Shown here piece after piece: positions 12,111 to 24,100 of a stretch of DNA of 64,000 nucleotides. A program made the position numbers and the translations under genes. The stretch is from Serripes groenlandicus (Eukaryota; Mollusca; Bivalvia; Cardiida; Cardiidae). A model generated the notes under the pieces. That model was not told the origin of the DNA. It did no database searches and saw only the letters and a program-made list of their open reading frames with translations. Position 1 is the first letter of the stretch. Each line of letters opens with the position of its first letter. The DNA lies in the NCBI GenBank assembly GCA_031761405.1, contig JASEVX010000005.1, forward strand, positions 1,066,571 to 1,130,570, in the 5' to 3' direction.

Positions 12111-12971
12111 GCCTTATAACCTATATTTAGAATACCATTTATTCTACCATTTACCAATATTTAAAGAAAATCTGTACAGCGGAAATTAAGTCAATCGCAA
12201 TAACATTTAACCTCTGTCGCGTTTCGAAACGCACATTGTGGATAGTGTACACTTGCCAATACGTTTTAATGACACAAATCAGTCACATCAAGCGCTCACT
12301 TTCAAGAAGGCTTGATAAGCTCCACAAAACGCACAAACAATTTTAACATTAATGGTAAGAAAATAAAGTGTTTTGCATTTGCAGTGCGACAGAACAGCAA
12401 AGGATCTGAAAAGGCCATGCCTAACACTGACAGCAAGGATTGGCAGATGATTACACACATAGTGGTTTACCTGCCGGTAAAGATCTGAGGGACGAAGGAT
12501 TAAAAGAAGCACTTTTTCAACTGCTTTATCCATACATGGAAAATCCTTAGATTCTGTCAAACTACAGGTTCCACACAACAAAATGAAATCTCTAAATATC
12601 TGGTCCAAAGCGCCTAAATTTAGAAACCACAATAGTATTACACCATCCCTGCTTGGCTTTCAATCTGATAAACTTACCGTTATTACAACTTTTTTAATGA
12701 AACTTCTAATGTATATTTAACGGTAAAGTGATCTGAATCATTTCTATCAAGAACTACAAAAAAAAGTAACAAACGGGAATAAATCTGTAGATGCAAAACA
12801 ATAAACTACAACGGAAGCTCCGTTACCAGAAGTACACGAGATATTGCCCTCACTTTTTTTCCGTGGCAGTGAAAACGTTTCACCAATAACAACATTTAAA
12901 GAGTCATCTGGTATGTAATCTAAACAGTATTTAGTCCGTGCATACAAAATATTTCAATACCATTAAATTTA

Positions 12972-13328
12972 TTATTTCTTATAAATATATGAACCTTGAG
13001 GTAAAATATATACAAATATGAAGAAAATGTGTTTGTGAAATGTATCTAAAACGTCGTTTCTTAATAACAAAAGACAATACATTAAACGAAATGTTCTATA
13101 GATTAGCAATGTACCACTGCTGTACATATTAGTATACCAGGACTTTATAAATACATCAATAGCTCTTTTCTTCAATTCTAAATGAAAACGTTTCAAGTTT
13201 GAATCTGTTTCATTATTCCATATATATGAAAACCCATAAATGTCTATTAGAGATTTAACATTACTGGCCCAGTTCTTTACTCCTCTCTGACAATATTCTA
13301 GCAATGTGTTGTAAACGTACTTCACCAT
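12972..13328 (-). pseudogene. LINE ORF2 C-terminal relic
   Basis: A frame with NWASNVKSLIDIYGFSYIWN and LELKKRAIDVFIKSWY, the post-RT region of a LINE like the one whose 3' end is at 15510-16330. Separate from the RT relic at 11.3-12.1 kb, as it lies upstream of it in the wrong order for one insertion. Confidence 0.65.
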
Positions 13329-14297
13329 TTGTTGTATAGGTATTTTACAATATGTTGCATAAGTACTTTACAATAACATTATTGGTATTAACAACCTTAC
13401 ACCAACATTTAATAATAGTCACATACCTATTCAGTAAATTCCTCTTGTGATCTACAACGAAAAAACTACTAGTACTACTGCTACTTAAATATAATAATAA
13501 TGATTATAATTACCATCGTGTAAGGCAATTTTACAAGAAACCCTTCCGAGTTAAAACATGGTCAAACATTCATGGCATGACTTATATATACACGAACCAC
13601 CATCTACGTCATGAATTGTCATTCGACAAGATAAGCCACGCCCTGTAATTTTGAGGTAGTATTGACTCTCCGGAATGAGGTCAAATAAAGAAACTTTGAT
13701 GTACAACTAGTGTGTCTAAATGTCTAGAATTTTGTCAAAACTGGCATCTACGATTGTATCATATGTAGACGGACAGTGTTTGGTGAGACCGTATGCAGGC
13801 ACAAATTATCTGAGTCTTCACTTCACAAACAAAGATGTATTAAAACAACAAATCGCTATATAACTATATAATCACACAAACACGTATTCAGTTCAGTGTC
13901 GTGTTGTTTTTATTAAATTATTCTTAAACGCTTACACCTTTTTTTTAGTAAATACAATCAACAATATACAGAGGAAACATATAACCTTTAATATCCAGTT
14001 ATGGCGTTTCTAATCTACGTAAAGTATTGGACATGCAATTATTAACAGTGGCTCGCAATAACTCGAACATTTAAGAATTTGAATATATCGTTTAACTAGA
14101 ACCATGTTGTAACAGATCTGTTCTGCGCTAACGGTATTTTCTTAACATGATGTTACCACTGTCAGCTTTTCATGACTAACACTAAAGCACAGCTGAGTTA
14201 CGAAGTTGACAATAAATAAATGAATTAAGCATAACTCCAACGATCACTGGAACACATCGATAACTCGAAATGATTTAAAGATCCCTTGCGATTTCGC
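13329..14297. other. Intergenic, nothing recognised
   Basis: AT-rich, no coding or clear repeat signal. Confidence 0.5.
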
Positions 14298-14557
14298 CGA
14301 GCCCCGGTAGCTCAGTCGGTAGCGACGCCGGCTGCCAATCTAGGAGTCGTGAGTTCGAACCCCAGCTCGGTCAACACTATTCTCGAGGATTGACAAAAGT
14401 CAAGGCGAAAAGCGGCTTTTGTCTTGTGCCAATAGGATAACAGTATATGAGGAAAACCAGCCAGTTGCTTGGAAAAACTGTTGTGGGGAGTACTAGTATG
14501 CGAAAGCCAGGCAACACAGGTAGGTGAACTGGCCGCCTTAATATGACCCAACCAATC
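14298..14557 (+). repeat. tRNA-derived SINE, family A (best copy)
   Basis: The head has an A box GGTAGCTCAGTCGGTAG and a B box GAGTTCGAACCCC about 45 bp further on. The body contains GTCTATGTGG-type and GCGAAAGCCAGGCAA segments and an end near TGACCCAACCAATCC. No intact functional tRNA fold is claimed. Confidence 0.85.
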
Positions 14558-14689
14558 CCTAGCGACTTCGAGTTATCGCGAGTTCAGTGTAGTGATGCAT
14601 TTACATCGCGGATTCCGACAACACCATTGACTTCAAGTAAGTACCACTATCAATGCAGTCCGACATTTTGTCATACTATCCTACAGACG

Positions 14690-14863
14690 CTTTCTGTCGT
14701 ATCTTAAGCAGATAACTTTTGAAAACATTGCTGCAAAAGGAGAAATTGTTCATTGTGATGTGTTAACTTTATTCAATGATTATAGTTTCCTTTTTCCATA
14801 GTTTAGCATGGATGTTTACAAAGGCGGCTGCTGGAGATTTGTCATATGTGAGACAGGGTTAAA
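14690..14863. repeat. Foldback MITE-like repeat, partial
   Basis: Contains GCAAAAGGAGAAATTGTTCA and right end CATATGTGAGACAGGGTT. Confidence 0.65.
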
Positions 14864-14991
14864 GTGTTATATTACAAGTGTTAGAATAAATAATCACCTG
14901 TATAGTTTGATTATTTCTCTCACTTTTAAAGTTTGACCGCTCCGATATAGCTGTTTAATTTAACACATTATATGTGCAAGACGAGACTTTC

Positions 14992-15213
14992 ACCCTTTCC
15001 CATATACCACAAATCTGTGACAGGCGACTTTGAAAACATATAGGCAAACATATGGCAATGTGCTATTTATGAGAGTATAATTATTTAACAGAGCTGAAAA
15101 CATTGTGGGAAAAGGAGAAATTGTTCATTGTGGGCAACTTTTCCTTTTGAAATAATGTTTTCATATGCCGTTTGATTCAGAGGTGTCAAAATGCGTCTAT
15201 ATGTGGGAAAATG
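14992..15213. repeat. Foldback MITE-like repeat copy
   Basis: ACCCTTTCCCATATACC at the left, TATATGTGGGAAAATG at the right, core GGGAAAAGGAGAAATTG / GCAACTTTTCCTTTTG. Confidence 0.83.
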
Positions 15214-15220
15214 TCAATAA

Positions 15221-15247
15221 TTAAACAGCTCCGACAAAGCTGTTTAA
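15221..15247. repeat. Short palindrome flanking a MITE copy
   Basis: TTAAACAGCT and AGCTGTTTAA, 10-bp arms with a 7-bp loop. Half of it (CTCCGATATAGCTGTTTAA) recurs at 14940-14958 on the other side of the MITE at 14992-15213. Confidence 0.8.
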
Positions 15248-15509
15248 TTTAATTTAATAAACAAGATTTCACTTTAAGTGACAAGAAATAAGATAAATCT
15301 CGTCGCCGCTACATAGTGGAGATCAATTCTTAAACCATTTTCACACAAAACAAGAGGTACTATTACAGCTATATCATGGCGGCAAGTACACTTACCATGT
15401 TTTACTGGGCTCCAAAACTATAAAAGTTTATTCTGTGCTCAGAATATGTGGTTAAGTATCTGATTGGTCAGCGGCAAATTCATCTATGAGCATAGAGAGT
15501 TTCTGGGCC

Positions 15510-16330
15510 CGAGATTCAAGATTCAAGATTCAAATTCTTTATTTCGTAACATAAACATACATGTTTATTATTACATAATAAGTGTATATACATTTAATTT
15601 ATCATCGTAACATATTTTCAGCAATATGTTAAAGCTAGTAACAATAATAGTATAACATATATATATTCAAGTCATAATGATAATAATTCAATTCTAGTCT
15701 TTGTCATAATAGTGAAGTATATTGATAATTGACCCCCTTGCAAATCTCCACAGCACAGCTCAACCAATCAATAAACTGAAACAACATTATATTGGTAGGA
15801 TGAACCAAACATCGTAAATACACAAGTTCATGTCTGGAACTCTAGTTCAAGTAAGCAATAACCACATTTATATTTGTATAACAGTGCTTGTCTTAATAGA
15901 ATGGCATGATAAATGAATTTTCAAGATTCTACGAATCTGTTTGTCTGTGAAAAGACAATAGTTCAGTGAATTTATAAACACTCGGTATAACATAGAAATA
16001 GTGACCCATATAGTGTTTCCGTATATCTATTGAGATGGGCATACAATTATAAATTGATATTCATCTTCAATATTACAAGTATTGCAAAAGGTACAAGTAC
16101 GCAAATTGCGCTCAATTCTACCATTTCAATACCTTCCTGTTTCTATTCTAAGTTGAGGAGAAGATAATCTTATTCGTGAAAAAAGCAACTCTGAACTCAC
16201 TGGGTAAAATGTTCAAATATATGTTCCATAGGTGAGCATACTGTATAAATACATCAATAGCTATTTTCTTAAATTCTAAATGAATCTGTTTGATTATTCC
16301 ATATTTATTGGAATACCAACCTTACACCAA
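15510..16330 (-). pseudogene. LINE 3' end relic
   Basis: Minus strand reads, from high to low coordinate: a diverged copy of the IWNN...LEFKKIAIDVFIQ segment, then TCTFCNTCNIEDEYQFII-like Cys-His end (near 16080), then a 3' tail with GATTCAA repeats at 15520-15540. Frames are broken. Confidence 0.75.
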
Positions 16331-16627
16331 TATTTAATAATACGCACATACCTATTCTGATAAAGTATCCTTGGGTTTTTAATTGCATCAATCGTCATAT
16401 CTGCGACGGCTCCGGAGTTCATCAGCATTTTTGATAATACGTATTTTCTGAAGTGAAGTTGTGCATGAGTTAATTGCTGACTAAACCAATTCGTGGTTTA
16501 AAAAAATCATGCATTGAGACGTCGAGCACCGTCGGCCTTTCCCTACTTTGAGTTATGATCCGTTGTCTCTGCTTTTCCTTACGAAATGTCTTTGTCATCC
16601 CGGCATCAGAGTTCTTAAACCTTAAAA

Positions 16628-16900
16628 TCAACATACTTTTAAGGTGTCCCGTAAGCTGTTACAAATCAGCAAATCTGCACAGAAAATAGGAGGATTTACC
16701 TTCCATGCTGGAGACTTGGACGTACTGTGGTCCAAGTTCTCACCCGCATTGTATACAATGAGGGCATGCGAGGGTAACTCGCAATTACCGCAGTACTGAA
16801 TGTATATTTCAACTACGCAAGAGTCCGGCACGGTCCAAATAATAAAGTCCACCTCTTGCAGATTCCAAGCATTCTCGTCACTGCTTTTGATACCATTCAC
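16628..16900 (-). other. Unrecognised open frame of 90 codons
   Basis: Contains EVDFIIWTVPDSCVVEIYIQ and several cysteines. No family recognised. It may be a TE remnant; no splice or start evidence supports a gene. The rest of 16331-17050 shows nothing. Confidence 0.2.
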
Positions 16901-17049
16901 CGTCAGGGATTACGGCTAGCCCTGGGCACTTTCCGAACCTCGACCGTCAAACATCTCTATGTAGAAGCCAATGAACCATCCGCTGACACAAACTAGATAT
17001 GCAGTATTTTTCAAATCCCACTCATATAGTTTTTGTTAACCCTTTATAC

Positions 17050-17480
17050 AAATAATTGTTTTTAAAGAAATACCGCATTTTGGTATCGATAAGCTTGATA
17101 TTGATCTTGACGACATCGCGGAGCAGGATATTGCAGATGCTCCACCGTGGACTCTTAAAAATCTACCATTCATTTATGATCTCGCGACCGATGAAATGGC
17201 TTGAACTGACCGAATTGTTTTTAAATCAAAGTATAACGAAATTAAAAATAACTATTTAAACTTTGAGCGTTCGTATATATATGGTTCTAAGGATGGCGAA
17301 AGAGCTGCTACTACCGCAGTTCCTGGTGGCGATATTTTAACATTCCGGCTATCGGATAATTCGAATAAAAGGCAATACATTTAGCTTTGAACTACATTAA
17401 ATCAGAACGTAATTGGTGGTATATTAGTGTTCCCGACTCATTGTCTGCTATGCAGGCACTTCAGAACAAGTAGTTGTGTC
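17050..17480 (+). pseudogene. LINE RNase H domain relic
   Basis: Plus-strand frames read DIADAPPWTLKNLPFIYDL, then IYGSKDGERAATTAVPGG (RNase H start, Asp lost) and KSERNWWYISVPDSLSAMQ (conserved D-S-x-S-A box). This matches RNase H at the end of some LINE ORF2s, a different lineage from the others here. Stops at 17202 and beyond. Confidence 0.72.
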
Positions 17481-17720
17481 ACATCAATTAGTGTAATGTA
17501 TTTTGTAATAAGTCGGAAATAATGTTTGCCGAGCATACAAAGGAAAAGCAACAATTTTGAGCTACAATGGCCGATGGTCATTTTCGTAAAAAGTCGAATG
17601 GAGCCGATTGAATATTGTTCCCGAGGTTTATTTCAGTAACAAGCCAAGTGGGCCGGTTTAATTTAATGTACTAATATATATGTTGAAGCTGACTGTCTGT
17701 TATACGGTTACACCCCAACG

Positions 17721-17726
17721 TTTATT
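17721..17726 (-). terminator. Candidate poly(A) signal for NOX5
   Basis: AATAAA on the minus strand, about 258 nt past the stop. A second one lies at 17627-17632. Either is plausible; no cDNA evidence is available. Confidence 0.4.
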
Positions 17727-17983
17727 ATCTCAATATGTCTTTTCATATCCATTCCGGAATTATTAAGAGGGTTGAAGAGCTATAGTTATTAGAACATAAC
17801 TGGAATTCACGCCTGATTGCAATTGTTTTTGTTTGTACCTTTTTGCCGAGACATATTTACGTAAATAGCCGAATGGGGACTTGTTGGATCACATTTAGAA
17901 GGTCTATAAGTAAGGCCTGATTGTTTGTGATGTATATCCCCTTGTCTTAATTGAATTGAGTAAATCCCAAATGGATCAAACTG

Positions 17984-18115
17984 CTAGAACGTCTCTCTAG
18001 AGAATTCAAAACTGTGTCTCAGTGCGGTCTGTTTTATTTCCGACCCTAATGCAAGCGGTCCACAGAAGTACACCTTAACTTTTCCTCTATTTTCTGCTTT
18101 GATCTCTCTGAAAAT
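17984..18115 (-). CDS. NOX5: NOX5 coding exon 17, terminal (residues 810-852 and stop)
   Basis: The acceptor is AATTCCAG before 18115; the stop TAG is at 17986-17984. It encodes GKVKVYFCGPLALGSEIKQ and ends FSRETF; the CGP motif and a final Phe are family hallmarks. Alternative in-frame continuation is excluded by the stop. Confidence 0.96.
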   Translation of the reverse strand: MFREIKAENRGKVKVYFCGPLALGSEIKQTALRHSFEFSRETF

Positions 18116-21100
18116 CTGGAATTAAACAAGCACGATTTAATATAAATATGGGTTGATGAAGATTACAGGCACTTTGAACATTTCATAGCGACCTTTTCTT
18201 TGCTATTATTTCAGTTTTGAAAAAAAAAAAACATACAGTATTGGTTATATACATTGGTGGCTTTTGTCGTTCGTAGGTATAGCATTTGCACGTCGCAATG
18301 TCTTTGTGGTCAATTATTAACCACCCGATATTATTGTTATAATTTTCTCATTCTTATAGGTTTTCCATTTATCGGTCTTGAGGTGTTTAATGTCATCTGC
18401 TGCTTGTTTATGGGAAAAATGTATACGTTTCTTTAGGAAACCTGTTTGTAATCGTCATTGTTTGACAATATCAAGTCGAAGGATGGTTTTCGTGTGACGT
18501 GGCTCTTTTATCACTTAGTAGAGCCGAGTTAACGGAGATGGTAACGACGATTCCTATCAATTCTGTAGGATATGAGTCTGAACCGCGACTCGGTCTTTAG
18601 TAGAGCCGTGTTAACGGAGATGGTAACGACGATACCTGTCCATCCAGGGACATGAGTCTGAAGCTCGACTCGGCCTTTCCGATGATACTTTTGATGGTGT
18701 TTTACGCCAATGTTCAAAGGGGTTTTATTTATTATTCACGGCGTTTTCAGGGTAGTTAAAGACTTTTTCCGGTACTTTTTATCCTGACACCGATGCAGCT
18801 TTCGCTACGTTTTATCTGCATTCATTAGCGTGGAAGAGAAAGAGAAGTCGTTATTACCACTTATAAGTCTTGTGTGGAGTATTGTTTCAAGAAAGCCTGG
18901 ACAAAAGTGGTTATAGATGAACTAGCTGCCGTGATATAACTGAACAACTGTCGAAACGGCGTTAATCTCAAATCAATTAATAAACTATTACCTCATCCCA
19001 GTCAGGTCTGCCTGGCTTGGTTCGCGCTCGTAGACCCGTGATTAAGTCTCTATTGTTCTTTTTATGGACAAGGTCTAAAGCAATCTGTAGAAAATATATC
19101 ATAGATTATTGAACAGAAAGTTTTTCTTAACACGGTAAACACACATAGGTTTATCATGAATTGTAGTTTCACGAAATAATCGCTCGAAAATAGGTAAAAC
19201 GTTCGAGTGATTCAGGGAGTTTCGTCAGTTCCAAACTAGTCTTCGCTTGTTAGACAGTTAACAGTTATAATGGCCTCATACAATTATCAATGTTCTGAGA
19301 AACACTGGTTGATTCACGCATGGACATACGTGTTTTACGTGAGCGGCCAGTACCCTTTTCACCAGGAATACTCTTGCTTAATGGCATTGAATTTGTGAAT
19401 GTGTTCAGACTGTAAAGCAAAGTATGTATGAATGGAATGGTTGTGTTAAAGCTTAAAACTATTACAATGTGCAGAAAAAATCAGTCAGAAAATTTTAAAC
19501 ATACATTGAAGAATCAGATTAACCCTTGCTCGCATACAGCCAATATACAGCAGACACCTTAAAAAATATCTTTCGAAAAAGGGACACTATCTATAAATAA
19601 GGTATAATATTGAATAGAGTTTAAAACATTATTGCATAATGAAAAATTGCCACAATGTTTTCAAAGGCTGTCCGATTCGAATGCGTCGACATTTACGTGG
19701 GAAATAGTTAAGAATACAAAACCTATATCACGCCTTTTAAACTAACGAAGTCAATATACAATGTCATGGAACAGTTTATATTAGCAATACCTGTAATTAA
19801 ACATACAACGAAGTATAAAATAAGCCCTAGATAAGAGGCATAATGGGCATTTGTCATTTTCTAAAACCCTCATTTAACACTTAAACCCTATGTGGTGGGT
19901 ACTCGAAAGACTATTCTTAGTTGTGAGACGATTGTTTGGGGTACCCACAACATAGGGTTTGATTAATAAAAGTGATATTGCTGTGAAAAGACCAGTTAAC
20001 TTCCCCTTTTTAGACCTCTGATTATGTAACAGAACTGTTCGTTTTAGGAATACCTGTAATCCAATCCCTTCCAGATCTGTTCGTTTCTTTGCCGATGTCA
20101 TGTACAGATGGATCTGTATTGTGTGTTTTTCATTGCCGTGATAGGTTTGTTGTATTTCAAGTTCACTAAGTAATGTTAGAAACCATTCAAAATTCTTCTG
20201 ATCTCGGTTCAACCATATAAAATCAACCTGTTAGAAACAACGATAAGGTTTATTGATTATGGTTAACTCTAGAACACATACATACATGACGCCTTTTTAA
20301 ACATAGTAGCAAAAGGAGAAATTGTTAAGAACGAGCAATTCCTCCAGTTGTCACAATGTTTTCAACTCTATTGTATAGACATTAGTTATACTTAAATTTA
20401 TTGATACTTGTTTAACTGTTTTGCCTAGATGTTATCAACTGTTGCGGATTTGTTGTATATGAGAAAAGGGTTAAATGACATTTCGTCCTATTTACGTGTT
20501 TTCTTTGGCGGCTAATTTAGCAATTTGAGACTGCATTCTTTGCAATGAATATTTGTCTGCGAAATGTAATTGAACGCTATCTAAAAAATGAGAATAACTG
20601 CTTAATGTTATTAGTGCATTTGATGATAACTGAAAAGTTCTAAACATGGGGAAATTAGAATTGGCACTGGTCTGATTTCCTGCTGCTTTTTGATACAAGA
20701 GGCGAGTTCCGGTAGCTGAGTTGGAAGCGCTGCGTGCTGTCAATTCAGGGGTTGTTAGTTTGAATTATTTCCGCTTTTGACAAAATTCTTCTTTCGTCTT
20801 CCACAAATGGGCTAACAGTCTATGTGTAAAGGCAGCTAGTTGTTTAACTTCTGTTTCGAGCACTGGTAAAAAGGTGAGTTGATGAACTGGTCGGCGTGAT
20901 ATGACAACTCAATTTGTTAATTTCCATTTCAATATTTTATTTCACATTATACATTAACATGTATAAATATTGGGAAATATAAAACAGCAATGTATCGATT
21001 TTATAACAATGGGGAAAGCCTACACAGTGTTAAGCAATTTGTTTGTCAATCTATCAGACTATTGACACAATAAAATATGGTCTTGCCTAATTATTAAAGA

Positions 21101-24100
21101 AACCTTAGGAATACATTTTACGAAATACGACAAAATAATGGAAACAACAGAAGGAAAGCATGGTAGACTTTTAGCTGTTCATGGTTACCTCATGTTGTTT
21201 GCATGTGCCAACCGAGATAATGCAGATGCATTAAATTGGATTGCAAGAAACGTTTTACATGGTACATGTACATGTAGGTATTTTTTATTATTATTATTAT
21301 AATTATTATACTGATACTGAACGAGACTCATTCAAAATGATAAGCATTAACTTCGCAAGATCCCTTAATTCTGCAGGAAACTCTGTATTTGATAAATTTA
21401 AAAATGATTGAGGAGAATTTGAAAGGTATTTCCTTCTAATAAATTTAGATCGCTCATTGTAAAACATGAGATAATGTTTTTCAGAACCAACTTCGTTATA
21501 ATGGCATAAGTTACATTTACGTTCATATAATGGCGTATGACTCCACCTGCCAGTGTCAATGGGAATCCTAGAAGTTCGAAAACAAAACATTGCTAATGCA
21601 GAATTAATATGTAGAATCTGTCAGTAATTCTCGAGTATTATTTTACAAATTATCATTAATCCCCTATTATTCAACCAAACTGACACAATACACTGTTACT
21701 CTATTATCAATCTGTTAGAAAGTGACCATCGATTTATGTTTGAATGTGTTCGCCTTAGGCACAATCAGTATTTAAAAATGGCAAAAATGGTTTCTGTCAT
21801 TCGCCCTTAAGGTCGGCTGATTGGCATAACGACTAGTTAGGACAAGTCATACCGATATAATTAGTAATTTACCAAGACAGAGTACGGCCAACGTTCTTTC
21901 CAACGCTCGACAAAAGTCAATGCAACTAGTTTCATTCGCCTTCTACCAGTGGGCTTAGTCTTTGTGGAAAAACAGCGAGATGCAACTTCTCCTTGTGCCG
22001 AAATATTCGAAAGGTCTTTTGAATAATTATACTTTAACTTAAAAGAGATGTTTTTATATTTTTTCCAAGATGGTTTTACAGTCGATTGCGGAATATTTTA
22101 TTTATGTGGTATGGGGCAAAGCTCATAATTACCTTGTTAAGGTTGGTGTTATTGTCAATGCGATCATGATACACGTAACTCTTGCAGTTCGGACACTGTG
22201 TTGCTGATTGGTTAAACCTGTACCAGACACTCTGCAATATGGACGCCATAGGTGTAACTCCGATGCCCGTGCTGATGAGAACTGTGTGTTCCGATTTAAG
22301 TAGCTCTCGTGCGCACGTGCCATATGGACCGTCTATAAAACACTGCAAAGCAATCAAAAGTTGATATATCTGCCTAACCCTAACCCATAACCCCGTTTTC
22401 AACAATATTTCACTTATAGCACGACGATAATGACTAGACAGTCTTAGTCTAGTCTAATTTACCTTTCAAAAGGACATCGTATATTTACCGCCCCGATCAG
22501 GGATACCTGGACAGCTGGTGCCCTTTTAAGTACAGCCCAGACGTCTAGTGTCTTTTTTATCAAGCAAGAACAGACCTGGACTTCTGGTGTCTTTCTCATT
22601 AAACAAAAACAGCCCTGCACTTCTGGTGTCTCCCTAATCAAACAAGAACAGCCCTGTACGACTTGTGTCTTTATTATCAAGCAAGAACCGTCCTGGACGT
22701 CTGGTGTCCTTCTCATCAAGCAAGAACAGCCCTGGACGCCCGGTATCTTTGTTATCAAGCAGAAAATGTCCCAGATATCTGGTGTCTTACTTATAAAACA
22801 AGAACAGCTCGGACATTATTACTTAAGATATTACTTATCTATATAGTAATGTACCGGACGTCTGTTGACTTTCTAATCAATCAAGAAAGGCTCCAGACGT
22901 CTGATGTATTCGTAATCAAGCAAGAAATGCCCCGGGAATTTGGTGTCTTCCTTATCAAGCAGAAAATGCCACGGGTGTTTGGTGTCTTCCTTATCAAGCG
23001 GGATATGCCCTTGAATGATGGTGTCTTCCTTATCAAGCAAGAACAGCCCTGGACATCTGGAGTCTTTCTAATCAAGTAATAAATACCCCAGACGTCTGAA
23101 GTCTTTCTTATCAAGTAAGAAATACCCCCGGACGTCTGATTTCTTTCTCATCAAGGAAGAAATACCCCGGACGTCTGATGTCTTTCTTATCAACAAGAAA
23201 TACCCCCAGACGTCTGATGTCTTTCTTATCAAGTAAGAAATGCAACGGTCGTCTGATGTATTTTTTATCAAGCAAGACATGTCCCGGACGTCTGGTGTCT
23301 TTCTTATTAAGCAGGAACATCCCTCTTTTCTTTAAACATTGTAGCAGGTACCACGAAGCCTCAGGATGTTTAACTGTTTTACCACTTAGAACCAATTTTG
23401 TCTCATTGAAACAAAAGGGAGTTTGACGTTTAACCAATCTCATGCTAATCAGACCAAAATACTGTTCATATATTGGATCTGACCACACCGCATAAAAGGT
23501 CAATTATTTATTTTAACGCTAAACACCTAACTATTTTACGAGCAGGTTTCATTTATTTGTCCAATAAAATCGCAAGGTACAACCTATGCTTTGTTATAAA
23601 CAGACGGAACTACAACCTACAACAATCCTTTACCAAATGGAGACGCACTCTAACGCATTTTCACCATACGGCTTTCGAAAGCGTTGTCGTAAAAGGAGAA
23701 GAGAAATGGCTCATAGTGAACAATTTCTCTTTTCGTCAAATTATTTTCAACTCTTTGCAATAATTCAAATGTCGTTTCTTGAGATCTTCCATAGTTATGC
23801 TCAGATGACTTAGAGTGGTCAGTATCAGATTTGTTGCATGTTGGAATGTTTGGACGATAACCCATATTGTACCAGTCAAACTGTAAAACAATGGAACTTT
23901 CTAGGCATTCTCGATACTTGCTTCAGTTGCGACGTATCCTCACTATATATTAATAATATGAGATCAATAAATCATTGACCCTTCATACAACAAATCTGCA
24001 GTAGACACCTTGCTGCAGACGACTCTGAAAATCTCTCTTAAATGAAATAGCAATTATTAAATAGTGTTGAAAACAAACTAGTCGCAAAAAGAGAAAATAC

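Noticed and set aside
14298..14370. Functional tRNA gene
   Set aside because: A and B boxes are present, but the sequence continues into a SINE body and the same head occurs in several diverged copies.
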